Source: Heterobasidion occidentale (lineage: Eukaryota; Basidiomycota; Agaricomycetes; Russulales; Bondarzewiaceae). Taken from it: a stretch of 64,000 bases of DNA. Shown piece by piece: positions 46,394 through 58,235 of the stretch. The notes below the pieces were generated by a model. It was not told the origin of the DNA. It worked only from the letters and a program-made list of their open reading frames with translations, and did no database searches. The first letter of the stretch is position 1, and each line of letters starts with the position of its first letter. Location: NCBI GenBank assembly GCA_039111635.1, contig JBCAQO010000009.1, forward strand, positions 186,001 to 250,000, given 5' to 3'. The translations under genes were made by a program, and so were the position numbers.

Positions 46394-48721
46394 ATGGCTC
46401 CGGTGACCAAACATGGCGATGGGGCTGTAGAGGCCTGTGCTGGTGAGGGACCGTATGTGAGCGTGGAGAGAGAGTGGCGGACATTCTTCAGGACGATCAA
46501 ATTCACGCGAAGGAGGATCGTAGCTCGTCACGTCGGAGACGGCGACGTGCGCTGCTTATAGGCATACGGTATGAGCGGGTCGAGCAGTGGGACACCCTAG
46601 ACAAGACTCACGAAGATGTCGATACGTTCCGACGTTTACTCCTTGGTATGTTTCACAAATTCTATGAATCTTATCGAGGAGGACTTTATTTATTACTATG
46701 ATTAGACGTCTATGGATACAATGCCGAGGACATGATTGTCATGAAGGACGATGTCAAGTCTTCCTCGGAACTGGTGCCGACGCAAGTGAATATCGTGAGT
46801 TGACAATCATGATCTGTCTCCTTTCGATCTTCATCAGCTCTGATTGATATTTTGATCTTTTACGGTCTTGCCTCAGAGGCGCAAATTACGATGGCTCGTA
46901 AACGGTGCTCGATCAGACGACCGCTTCATTCTTTTATGTATGTGCATTTTATTTTATTTTTTCCATTGAAAAAAATTGAACACTTCTGTGACTTTCAGTC
47001 GCTGGTCATTCCACTCAACAGGATGCGCGAGATGACCTAGAGGAGGACGGGCAGGACGAAGGTGATACACTGCCGTAGGTCTTCTGGGCCCGATTTCGAG
47101 CTAACGAATCGCCTGTATAGTCATGATCACAAGTGACGGGGAGATGATTGTAGATAATGTGCGCAACATCTTCATTCAAGACTATGTCTGGGAAACTAAC
47201 CAACAATAACAGGAGTTAAAGAAAACTCTTGTCGACCCTCTACCACCAGGTTGCAGCTTGACCGTGGGTCCAATTCTTTGAGCCTGGAACTGGGATTATG
47301 TTCCTTGTACTGAAACCTTTGCAAGGCTATTTTTGACACGTGCCATTCTGGGACTATCCTGGACTTGCCGCATCATCATTGCAACAGGATCTATGTTCCA
47401 TGGATGTCAAAGAGCAGGCGCAAGACTAGAACAATGTATGAATCGATAAGTGCGTCCTACGACTCGCACCACCCGTCTTCACTGTTGAGCCTTTATCCCT
47501 TATCAGCGCGTCGCATGGCAGCTCGTATGTGCTGTTCAATTTGGTGAGGCAGGCAGACGCTGATTACTGTCCATTCACTAGTAGTAGGGAAGAATCATAG
47601 CGCCTCAAGCTCCGGCTCTGCACACTCAACAGCATCTTCTCACGTCACGGCGCAGACGCGACTCAGCATAGACACTCAAGTTTTCATCTCTTCTGCTCTC
47701 TCGACAGCACTAGAGAAGGCACCATCTCGCTCAGATGGTCTTTTCTCACTTCCGCAGAGCCCTTCATCCACTGCTGATAGATGGACATCTACGTCCAACA
47801 ATTGGCCCCTCATGGCCGAAGATCCATATGCGGACATCGAGAAGAAACACACCTCTCCACCCAAGAGGGGTTCCGTCAGTTCTGTCAGTTCCTCGAAGCG
47901 GGCGTTTAACAGTATCTGGGATGCGACGGTTGGGTACTCGGCACTGCTCGCGTCGCCGCTTGTGTCGTCCCCAATGCAATGCGAGAGCCCCCAGTCGCGA
48001 TTCCCATGCTCGGGCTGGTGTGAGCCGTCCACCGTGCCCTGCGCAAACATTGTCCGTGACGTTTGTTCGATGTCTACGACCACCTTGGGAGCTTATTATA
48101 TGTTCCGTTTTCCTTAATGTGTCTTTCGCGGTGTCCTTTAGGTCTCACTTTCTGCGTGCGCAGACAAGCAGTTAGCATGGGATGGTCCGAATGGGTCCAT
48201 GACGCAGGTGAGTCCTGGTGTCTCCGTCCTCGACCTAATCGCTGATCATCCTGTCATGATAGGCACTCTGCCAGTATCTCAGTACGTAGTCAATCATCAC
48301 AGATCTTCCTAGTCGCTCATCACGGCGGTCTTTCCAGGAGATCATAACTACCCAACCTACTTTGAGCTGATGACGCACATCAAGTACAATCTCATCATTT
48401 TTACTATTTGCGGTGTTTTGACGGCCTCATCTCTAGCTACAATATGCATAAACTCTCGCGGGCACTGCACGAGTGGACGCGTAACGCGAAAAAGGAGGCG
48501 AGACAGGATGTCAATGGGGAGATGAATGTATTTCAGACTCCTGTCGTGCGTCTCTCTCTGGGAACTACTCGTGTAGATGCTGATGGATCTCTTTTCAACG
48601 TCTGCAGCTAAGCAGCTTGGTCAAATTGGTAAGATATTGTGCCCATATACGTTCCATTTGAAAGGGTCACCTGTAACTTACATGACCGTTTCAGGACATG
48701 GACGACAGATTATCACTCTAA
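46394..48721 (+). CDS. Metacaspase (peptidase C14), tandem copy 1
   Basis: Cytosolic caspase-fold cysteine protease; metacaspases cleave after Arg/Lys. The domain begins RRRRRALLIGIRYE and DKTHEDVDTFRRLLL; after an intron comes DVYGYNAEDMIVMKDD. The histidine segment is RFILLFAGHSTQQ (His codon 47,007-47,009), then DDLEEDGQDEVMITSDGEMI and LVDPLPPGCSLT, and the cysteine segment AIFDTCHSGTILDLPHHHCN (Cys codon 47,341-47,343). A variable linker with CSGWC follows, then VSLSACADKQLAWDGPNGSM, YPTYFELMTHINYNMHKLSR, GEMNVFQTPV and the short last exons LSSLVKL and DMDDRLSL with the stop at 48,719-48,721. About ten introns are implied. The first exon is uncertain: the first in-frame codons lack an ATG, so the start shown (46,394) is provisional. 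The substrate is unknown. Confidence 0.8.
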
Positions 48722-50166
48722 CAATGCAGGACTCTATCCTCCTCGAACCTTTATATACACCTCAATCACCTCAGTATTACCCTCATGACCTTGATATATC
48801 TATGATTTTAGAATCACATTTTATCATTATTGCTTCCTGCTCACGACTACCACCCCTGTCTCATTTATAGCTGTCCCCCTTACTGTGCACATATGTATTC
48901 CTATGAGACGATACAATTCAATACCTAACCGTGCCACTACTTCATTCGTTACCTATTCTTATATCTCTGGGTTGGACGTATTCTTAGTCTCACGAGACGG
49001 TTGCTTATTTTACTCGTATTGTCTTTGTCTGTGGCAATGTCAATCTTTGGGATGACATACGAGCGGTGCCTTCGCAAAATGAATGTCACGTGGACTATGT
49101 GAGTGAGGAGCGCGGAGTGGTCAGGTTCCAGACGTGGCGTCAGTCCATCATCATATCTTTGCACGACACACAATCTCAGGGAATCATTCTGACACTGAGA
49201 AGTATTGTTCTGAAAGGTCGTATCCGAAGAAGCACGATATTGCACGGAAGCGTGTAAGGTGAAACACTTTCTTCTACCTTCGACTTGAAAATAGGTCTCG
49301 GTCCCGGGAATGTATCATAAGGAAGGGTTACTGCAGTGGGATGCGGTCTAAGTGCATCATGTCGGAAGTGCGTAACCCCTATCCAGATACGGAGCACTGA
49401 ACATACTGATCCAATTCCACACTCCAAGTACTCTCGATTACCACGAACCAGTCGCAACCGAACAAGGTTGACGCCGACAGATATGAAGCCAGTGATAGAT
49501 TTAGTAGGCTTTCGTGTCCGTGTCATCCCATGCCCGACATTGCGATTGCCCGATAAACACAACATTCCATCTCTATTCCGAGCGATACTGATACTATGCG
49601 GTCTAGAAGTACGATGACTTCGCTCAGCGCTCCGCGCGATTCTGATCTAGAGAGCATCTAACTATGTTTAAGGTGACGAATCACGGTCTTTCCCATACAG
49701 AACGTTGCTCACGCTGTGCCAAAACACCTGTTGCAGTGCATTATACATGGAGTGCGCACAGGCCTACCTACTCGTACAGCATAAGTACAGCAGATCGCTG
49801 ACTTCTCGACGTCGGCGTTGTCATACCACCATTGAATCTGAATCCTGGCATTGTCCTCATCATGCAAGTGTCAAAGCATCAGGGCGATCGCCATCATTGA
49901 ACTATATTTACTCGTGAGCCTCGGAATTGACACCCGGGCATGTGTCGTATTCATGGTTTGCGCCATACCTGCATGGGTAATTTGGCGTCGCAGAATGATT
50001 CTGCCCATTTGATTCGTATATATACACTCATGCTACCGCGCTTACCCGTCATCACTCACCTCTCTTCTCTCATACAGAACTTGGAAACATTATATCTATC
50101 TATTCTTCATTCACGCCTTAACAGATTACTGCGGTGTCAAAGACGTGGTGACGAACATACCAGCTC
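48722..50166. other. Interval between metacaspase copies 1 and 2
   Basis: AT-rich in the first 300 bases, as in 3' flanks. Frames at 49,176-49,565 (minus) and 49,336-49,617 (plus) overlap antisense and are unrecognised. No remnant of a fourth metacaspase was found by looking for the LLIGI, AGH or CHSG segments. Confidence 0.45.
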
Positions 50167-52173
50167 ATGACTATTGAGGATAACACGATCATGGGATCCG
50201 GCGTCGAGACGGGCGGCAGATGTGTCGACGCTCTCCATGGGAGGCGGAGAGCGTTGCTTATTGGCATCTGCTACGAGCAAACGCCAGACTGGGGCACTTT
50301 AAGTATGCCGCATAAGGACGTTGACAGATTAAAAGGACTACTGATCGGTATGACAATCACCTGAATTTGATTCTATCACACTGACAGTGCTGGAAATAGG
50401 GACGTATAATTATCGCTCCGAGGATGTGTATGTCATGAAGGACCATGAGTCGACTCGTGCTGGCCTTAGACCCACAAGGGCTAACATCGTGGGAGCTCTC
50501 TGTGATCATGAACAGTGTTCAGCACTCACGGTCTCTAGATTCGGATGCTTCATCAGCTCGTGCATGATGCCAAGGCGGGTGACCGGTTTGTGTTTCTATG
50601 TATGTACAATTGGTCGACAATTTTTCGTCGTTCGGATCTGATCATTTTATCCAGTCTCTGGTCACTGTGATCAGCAAATCGCCCGGCATGACCTTCGCGA
50701 AGAGGATGGTCAAGATGAAGGTGCGTTAAACCACTCCATAATACCTACGCAATAGCCAATAGTTTCTCTCTGTACCCCTTAGCTATCATCACCTGCGACA
50801 ACAGAAAAATCATTGATAACGTGTGGCTGTCTTGTTTGTTGGAGATTGTTGCCCGTCCTTATATAACCCACAGAGGTTGAGGAAAATTCTTGTGAACAAT
50901 TTGCCGTCAGGAAGTAACCTCGTGGTGTGTGTTGTTTCGTCCGTTGGCGTACCATCACGAAACTGAGCATGTCTAACAGGCCATCTTCGATACTTGTCAT
51001 TCCGGCACACTGCTCGACCTTCCGCATTATCATTGCAATCAACTTTACGTACCTTGGATATCCCGTTCTCACCGCACGAGCAGCACGTTGCGTGCCGCGA
51101 ACAGTGAGTCACTATCTTATATTTGTAGCGATTTCTTTTTGATACATTCTCCATCTTAGAGCGCCGGTATGAAATCAGTACGTTACGTTTTGTTTTATCT
51201 TGATCCTGCGGCTGACCATTGAGTGTCTGACAGCGACACCGATAAGGCAAGGTAGCGCGGCACCGTTGTCATCTTTGACCAATCGACAAACGCTTCGAAT
51301 CGACACAGCGATTATTCCTGGCCCATACTTAGTCAGTCTTGGTACAGCATCAGAGACCTTGCTCTCTGCGTCGGGAAAACAGAACGAGACAAACAGCCCT
51401 TCCGTCACTGATATCACGATGTCTCACTGGAGCGTCAGATCTCATATGCTACCGTCCGCCATGCATTGTGACTCTCCTTCTTCTTATCTGGCATGCAACG
51501 GATGGTGCGAGCGGATGAACGATGATAATGCAAATGTTGTGAGTGATATCGTCTTATTTGTATATCAGCTCAATTCTGAATACCTGCCAGGTATCGATCT
51601 CTTCGTGTACAGATCTACAAACGACTTGGGAAGGAAGTGACGGATCGACTATGACCGCGGTGGGTAACCAATTTGTACGCTGAATACGTAAATACTAATG
51701 TCAGCCCCCAGGCTATTTGTACATATCTTTGTACGTCGACTAGTTTGGAGTGTCGAGTCGAGACTGATGAGATTATTTGTGTGCTCAGCATGCCACAAAA
51801 AAACGTCTTACAAGAATCTCATGACTAACATCAAGTGAGTCTGAATCTACTCTTCGATCCCTGCCTCATCATTCATCGTACAACACAGTTTCGATCTACA
51901 TACTCTATCTCTTGCATTGCACGATTGGACGCGCCAGCAATTGAAGGCTCGCGCTACCAATTTCGAAGGGGAGATGAATGTCTTCCAGGAACCCGTCGTA
52001 TGTTCAGATTCTGGTCTCTCATACCTTCCGTTGACTGATTTATATTTATATTGTTTGAATGGTGCTTACAGCTCAGCAGCCTTTCAAAACTAGTACGTTC
52101 CATCTCTGCTGTGGCACTGCCAGAACACACTCACAATCTTCAATAGAACATGGATGACCTCTTGATTCTCTAA
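50167..52173 (+). CDS. Metacaspase (peptidase C14), tandem copy 2
   Basis: The ATG at 50167 opens MTIEDNTIMGSGVETGGRCV, then HGRRRALLIGICYEQTPDWG and MPHKDVDRLKGLLI. After an intron at 50,349-50,400: TYNYRSEDVYVMKDHESTR. The histidine segment is DRFVFLFSGHCDQQIARHDL (His codon 50,663-50,665), then EEDGQDEAIITCDNRKIIDN and RLRKILVNNLPSGSNLV. The cysteine segment is AIFDTCHSGTLLDLPHYHCN (Cys codon 50,995-50,997). Further on are CNGWCERMNDDNANV, VSISSCTDLQTTWEGSDGST, YKNLMTNINFDLHTLSLAL, GEMNVFQEPV and the closing exons LSSLSKL and NMDDLLIL, stop 52,171-52,173. The intron order matches copies 1 and 3, so the three arose by tandem duplication. Both dyad residues and the acidic EEDGQDE stretch are kept, so an active protease is expected. 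No frameshift is needed, though the exon around 51,710-51,790 is less certain. Confidence 0.82.
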
Positions 52174-52701
52174 ATTTACCTCACGTCGCCCTGCTGGTTT
52201 TTTGTTTGATCGCGCGCTCAAACATCCGCTGCTTCCTTCGCTCCATCTCAAAATGTTTATGCGTTTATCCTGTATATGATGCCAGTTAACTATTATATAA
52301 CATACATCTCCATGTATACAAACCTTATCATAATATGTTTATGCCGCAAAACTCAGGCCTCAAGGCCTTATCATGTCAGACTTATAGGATGGACGCGAAA
52401 GGTTTGTTCTGTCCTCGTGTGACGGAACCGCGCTCCCATATTCCAGCGTTGCATCCGAATCCCTGTTCATGTCCTCGCTCTGTTTTGCGGGCATTCGAAG
52501 AGTCCGGAGCTGGAAAGCATCTTTGGCTAGTTGGCAAGTGATTCCGCCCATGGCCCAGTTTCGTTCTAAGTACTTACTAGCAATACACGGGCATGGTCGC
52601 ACAGCCCCGTCCACATCCTGTACAGGTTAAAAGGAATTCGAGAGGTGACTCAGTCTCTCTTGCCTTTTCCCTCTTGTGACCGAAGGCTACGATCTGACTC
52701 G
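52174..52701. other. Interval between metacaspase copies 2 and 3
   Basis: Short spacer of about 530 bases; AT-rich near 52,250-52,350. Nothing is recognised in it apart from likely 3' and 5' flanks of the neighbouring metacaspases. Confidence 0.5.
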
Positions 52702-54695
52702 ATGCCTCCGATCATCTCCAGGTTTATCAGACCTTCGTTTCAAGCGATCTCACATCAAGGCAGGAGGAAAGCCCTCCTCATTGGTATCAACTACAAATGG
52801 AAGAATTCAGAAGACTTCATGCCGCTCGACGGTCCTATAAACGACGTGGAGGAGATGAGAAAGGTTCTGCTAGGCAAGTGACCGGCGCTGCTTCTGTCCT
52901 CCTTTTCGAGGCCTGACATCGCCAGAATGCAACTACTGACCCTTGCATTGCAATGCACTATCAGAACTCTATGGATATCGGGATGAAGATGTCGTCGTCA
53001 TGACCGATGACGATGAAGCCGAGAATACATCCAGCAGATGGCCTACGCGTTGTAATATTGTATGTAACCGTGTTCGGATCAGAAATTTGCTGACAAGTGT
53101 CACCGACAGATCGTCGCGATCCAACAGCTTGTACATAGCGCGCGTGCTGGAGACTCGTTGGTCTTTCACTGTGCGCCGTATCAGCTTCCATTATTGGCTC
53201 GATCTGACTGTGGCTATGCAGATGCCGGGCACTCATGGCAAACCAACGCGACATTGGATCAAAATGAGGAGGACAACATGGACGAGGGTATGATCAAGGG
53301 CATCCTCAATGCGATATTGTGTCTTGATTTCCTCATGATAGTCCTCATCACATGCGATCTTGAATGGATCTTGGATGACGCAAGTAGCATCAGCACAACA
53401 TCCCATGCCTTGAAACTAACCATATCAATGTGCAGGACCTGCGGAAGTACCTGGTCGACCCCCTTCCTTCCAGGAGCAGGTTAACAGTACGTTGACAATC
53501 GATCTGGGCTCTGTTTTATAATTACCTGTTTTGTCGTTCGCCCAAATTCGCAAAAAAGGCCATCTTTGATTCGTGCCATTCTGGTACTCTCCTGGATCTC
53601 CCTCACTACCACTGCAATGACTTTCTGACCCGAATATCTTCACATCGTACGTTTCGATATAATTATACGTGTTTGCGTCTTGACATCTATCCCGTATCAC
53701 AGCAATAGCGAAATCTGACCCTCGCATGCTCAATTCTAAGGAACGTTCACAGACGCTTCCTGTACATACTCTGTCTAAACACCTCAATGGGCCGCCGAGG
53801 ACTTGGGGTCGGAGGATATTCCAATCGAGAATAGTCCGGCTCCGGAATGTAGTTGGGGCGATCATTCGACTGAAGCAAGTCACGAAGAAGCTGGATATTG
53901 GAGCTGTCTCCCCGACTCAGACAGGGGGCACCTCTTTCCCAGAACGACAGCCTAGATGCACCAGACATTGTAGGTATACATACGTGGAGGACGGGCCTGT
54001 CGTCGTACGTGGTTATTATCCTGTTATTGTTGACTTGACTTAGTACCAAGCCACGTTTACAGATCTCAATATCGTCTTGTGCCGATCACCAGCTAGCATG
54101 GGAGAACCGTAAACGTCAAGGAGCAATGACAGCAGTAAGCACGGTCTCCGGATATGTTGATCCGTTCATTTTATCAAGCAGCCGCATCTACCCCAGGCGC
54201 TTGTGCGCATCTTGAGTATGGTTAATACCTCTATCACACGAAATGAACATTCAACGATGATTGATTCGATCAGGACAGAATCCCTCGATCACTGTCGCCG
54301 ATCTCAAACAAAGCCTGAGGTAATTTTCGATTACTTTAGACGGGGTGTGGTAACAAGTGTTGATTGGGATCCAGAAAATGTCTGTGGGACGCCGCCTTCG
54401 AGCGGCACATATATTTCCTTCGGGAAGGCAAGAAACAAGCGGCGCTGGCGTCCGAAAGTTTGGAGAATTCTCGAATTTGGCTTGACTTTGATGTGCAATC
54501 ACCGCAAGTATGTATATGTAAACATGTACTACTCTTGGATTTCTGGCTAACCGTAGTGCTGTGTAGTTGGGAAGTCTGCGGCGATTGGTACGTCCTGAGG
54601 TCTTGAGGTCAAACTTCTTGTCAGTGTCACTGAGCATTGATTTGCAGTCGCATACTGAGCAGTTCATCGCTGAGCATGAAGGAAGCATACATTGA
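52702..54695 (+). CDS. Metacaspase (peptidase C14), tandem copy 3
   Basis: The ATG at 52702 opens MPPIISRFIRPSFQAISHQG and GRRKALLIGINYKWKNSEDF, then PINDVEEMRKVLL. The first intron appears to start with GC (GCAAGT near 52,875) where copies 1 and 2 have GT at the same place; it joins to ELYGYRDEDVVVMTDDDEA. The histidine segment is GDSLVFHYAGHSWQTNATLD (His codon 53,230-53,232, formed across an intron), then QNEEDNMDE. The cysteine segment is AIFDSCHSGTLLDLPHYHCN (Cys codon 53,574-53,576). The linker is longer and more basic than in the other copies (LNGPPRTWGRRIFQSRIVRL). It ends with ISISSCADHQLAWENRKRQG, EGKKQAALASESLENSRIWL, LGSLRRL and SHTEQFIAEHEGSIH, stop 54,693-54,695. Both catalytic residues are present. 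Exon edges after 54,000 are moderately certain. Confidence 0.8.
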
Positions 54696-55360
54696 CTTCC
54701 TGGACCGCCATTGCACTACTTGAGTGGCAACCATTTGATCCCTTCCATATCATTTTACCTAGTGGAATGATGGCTTCCCCGTGTCTCATCCTCTCTGCAT
54801 CTATCTGTTCTTTCTTTCAACTTGATACCCTGATACCGCTTTCTTGGTCTTGAATTTTCTACTCATCACAAAGTCATGTACTTGCACCTCACCGTTTCCT
54901 TCTTGGGAAATCAGCAATGAAATTTAGCTTCCATTGGATAAAGAAACCGATTTATTCGCACAGACCTCATACACAAGCGCCGATAGCATATTAAAATAGA
55001 AGGGTGATAATGAGATGGTGTGGTCAACAGTTCTCAGAGGTCATGGCCTCAATCTCTTACAAGCTACATCACACTTGCAACACGAAACATCGTAAGGTCC
55101 CCCCCCCCCATTTACTGATGAAGGAGTCCAGCGACAGCGAAGTTCTTGCATCAAGGTGTAGCACAATGTTCAATCCAAAAAAGTTCTTGATACAGCATCG
55201 AATTCTATTGAAACAAAAAGCAACGTGGTATAACGATTACACAGCACAGTGACATGGTAACATGCTCGACAGCATGGCAAAGCTTGGTGATATGGCATAG
55301 CAGAAACGACAGTGCACTTGAAAATTGACCACTCACTCTCAACAGACAGGATGGAGGCCC
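54696..55360. other. Convergent 3' spacer
   Basis: Lies between metacaspase copy 3 (plus) and a kinase-like gene (minus), so it holds two 3' flanks. It includes a short poly-C run near 55,100 and AT-rich sequence at 54,900-55,000. No gene is seen. Confidence 0.5.
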
Positions 55361-57217
55361 TTAGTAAACGAAAGGCTCCATGTTCAGCTCCCCTGTAGCG
55401 CGATATAACTCATCACCCCAGCCCGCGTCGTATTCTGACATTTTATCCTTGGAAGGGTCGTATAACTCGCTTCGCCCAAAATCGATGACACGGTACGAGG
55501 GCGTCTTCATGGAACGCTCTTCCGGAGGTCTTGTTAGCGGACCAGGTTGGACGAGCACATTGCGTTGGTAGAATGAGTTATGTATGTAGTCGTTGATGTG
55601 CAGGCGTCGGAGCATTGAATAACACAATATCCTAGAAGCAAAGCGTGCGAAGGTCAGTCTCGATTGCGGTTTGGTCAAATTCGATTGCCACTTCTTATCG
55701 ACATGGAAATCTTTGCTCGTCACAATAGGAATTCCACAATGCTCCATGAGCAAGATAGGGCTAAGTCGTTCAATGAATGCCTTCATCGCTGCCCTAGCCT
55801 CCTCACTCTCGCTTCTGAACGCTTCCTCATCGAAGACAGGTTTGTAGTATCCGTAAAACTTGGGCACTATAGCGCATGCCGGGACGGGTGTCTTGATCGG
55901 CGGCATCATGTTAAGTCCGCACCAATCCTCCTGAAGATGTTTCGGGAACGATGCATATATGTGAGCCTCATTCTCCAGATGTTCCCGTGCTTCTGAATCT
56001 GGATCTGACATCTTGCAGGCGACGGACACCTCCCCAGTTAGCGTGCATGCAGAAAGTGGTTTGGGTAGTGTCAAAGCAGAGAGATAGACGCTCGAGTGAT
56101 GCCCTACTCCAAGCATGCCGCCGGCAGAGAGACGCATATAGGCCACACGCGGTTCTGTCTGTCTTGACTTTTCGCTTTTGTCATCAAGTGAGGCGGATGT
56201 CGAAGATTCATTACTGGCGTCTGTCAGACAAGCTTAGACGGCTATCAGCGGTAGTATTCGTCTCAGATACTTACCAGTGTCTGTATCAGGGGAGCTCGGC
56301 GTTGGCAAAACACGGTTGAATTTAATCCAGTTCGCCGCAAGAGTGGAACGGACATCAGCATCGAGCGCGGAGTAGGAATTAGCGACCGCCATTTGATCGG
56401 AGCCCTTGACAAGGAGCACATCGGGAAAGTACTGAGGCGGAATGAATTCTTCGAGAGCAGGTGGTGACCGTTTCACTTTGAGAGAATATAGGTTCCGTTT
56501 ATTCGCGCGGTAACTATCGTCATCACTGGGTGATATATTGGTGTTATCAAGATCTATTTCCGATGTAGATTTCAAGGAGTTAGACTAAATAGCCTGATCC
56601 AAAAACAAATTTGATGTTGACTTGCCTGTGCTACCAGGAACATCTTCGAGTGTCGTTGTGCCATCTGTGTTGGGAGTTGTCGACGATCGCTGGTCAGAGG
56701 AGCAAGATATCGAGTAAATTATGATACCTTCGGACTTCGAAACCTCGTCTAAGACCATGGTTGTGCGATACGTATTCGCATTGGCTTCCAGATCTGCTAG
56801 AGTAACAGACTCCTGATCCATATCCTCGTCGGGGTCAATTATGCGCTCGTAGCAGCTGTCATCATAATAACTGCAACCCTCGTCGATAATCCCAAGGTCA
56901 TTTTCAGGCTGCAAATGCTTTGGCATCTTCAACTTCAGCAGTGGCCACGGTCGCATCAGACGCGGCTCCGGCTCCGGATCGTGCTCTTCGTTGGCATAGT
57001 TCTCCCCAAATTCTTGGATCATGCTGCGAGACCAGACTGTCATGACTCTCATCCCGCTCTGACGTTCTATCCAAAAGAAATCGTTGATTGAGTGGCCCCA
57101 GATCATCCCATTCGGTGTCCGTTTTCCGATCGGTGCCTTGCGCTTGTCAAGGAACGGGCCTTTGGGGTCACGGGCCCACTGGTTATATATGAAGATCGTG
57201 GGCTGTTCGGAAGGCAT
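55361..57217 (-). CDS. Fungal protein-kinase-like protein, left member of divergent pair
   Basis: An N-terminal conserved region of unknown role (IFIYNQWARDPKGPFLDKRK, GKRTPNGMIWGHSINDFFWI, VWSRSMIQEFGENYANEEHD) is followed by PPALEEFIPPQYFPDVLLV and a kinase-like domain. The glycine loop is MLGVGHHSSVYLSALTLPKP; the candidate ATP lysine is in VSVACKMSD; then FPKHLQEDWCGLNMMPPIKT, IVPKFYGYYKPVF and LSPILLMEHCGIPI. The catalytic-loop equivalent is DYIHNSFYQRNVLVQPGPLT, where the usual HGD/HRD appears as HNS, and the metal-binding segment is YRVIDFGRSELYD. Two introns (about 56,585-56,634 and 56,219-56,272, both canonical) connect three long exons without lesions. Start at 57217, stop at 55361. 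The loss of the loop aspartate suggests a pseudokinase or altered chemistry; the family is common in mushroom genomes and its function is unknown. Confidence 0.75.
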
Positions 57218-58235
57218 ACATTCGGGAGGAGAGAGAGATTTTCACGAGGAAGTCTGGAGGGAGATGCAAGGTTTGAGTCAAAGACAGGAACGGGAGGTGC
57301 GATCACGTGTGGGCGGCGACTCGAGATGCCCAAATCGGGAGGACGCGTGAATGGCCTTGGATAGTCAGCCGGTGATCCTGTAATGTAGAAAGAGTGCGGG
57401 AAGTCTGCTAATATTGGTCACTGCATATTTCTATCATGAAGATTATGACTTAGAATTCACATTGTATTCTCCACGTAAAGAAGATAATGAAAATGCTCAG
57501 TGACCAAGACACCGACATGTGGGTTCTTGGATATTCAAGTTCCATAATACCAACGTCTCACAGAACGCAGACAGGTAGCATGTCTTCCTAACATCGATAA
57601 GATACAAGGTCATGAAATCATATACGATGCTGAGCATTGGATACTCGGGACATACCTTGCTGGAATCCTGCCACTGAGCACAGTGTACAAGCTCATGATA
57701 ACATGGTATGCAGGCGTCGGTGAGGACAGCAGAGAGGAATTGTGAATCCCTGTAACGGAAGAATACAGTTCTCGCTTGGGCTTATGCCAGCCTATCTAAC
57801 GTGGGTATTATACCACTTGTACCGCGCAAATATTCATTGGCTGACGAACAGGCCATGAAGTCATCAACAGGTAACACACGAACGGGAGATACAGAGCGCA
57901 CCTCTAACAACGAGCTCATAAGCCTGAACGTACTCCGAAGCGTGAATAGATATATTATTGTTCTCACAAGACGACTTGGCTCGAGGGTTACGACATAGTC
58001 GGCGGACATTGAACGAGTTGCCAGATCATGTGGAATCGGCTATCGCCGACATAAGGTTGACGCCTTGTGACGCACGCGTACCGTGATGTGACCATACGCG
58101 TTTTCTCAATAAAGCCTCGAGCTGTAGCAGAGCCACAGACTAAGTCTTGTCTTCGTAGACTTATCACTGCGCCCCTCACATCTATTGACTTGACACATAT
58201 CCTCTCCATTCGTGTTCTTTATATCTCCTTCTTCA
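57218..58235. promoter_or_regulatory. Shared upstream region of the divergent kinase-like pair
   Basis: About 1 kb separates the starts of two head-to-head paralogues, so both promoters should lie here. Short domain-less frames occur on both strands. A pyrimidine-rich stretch at 58,195-58,233 precedes the right-hand start. No symmetrical element linking the two sides was found by eye. Confidence 0.4.
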
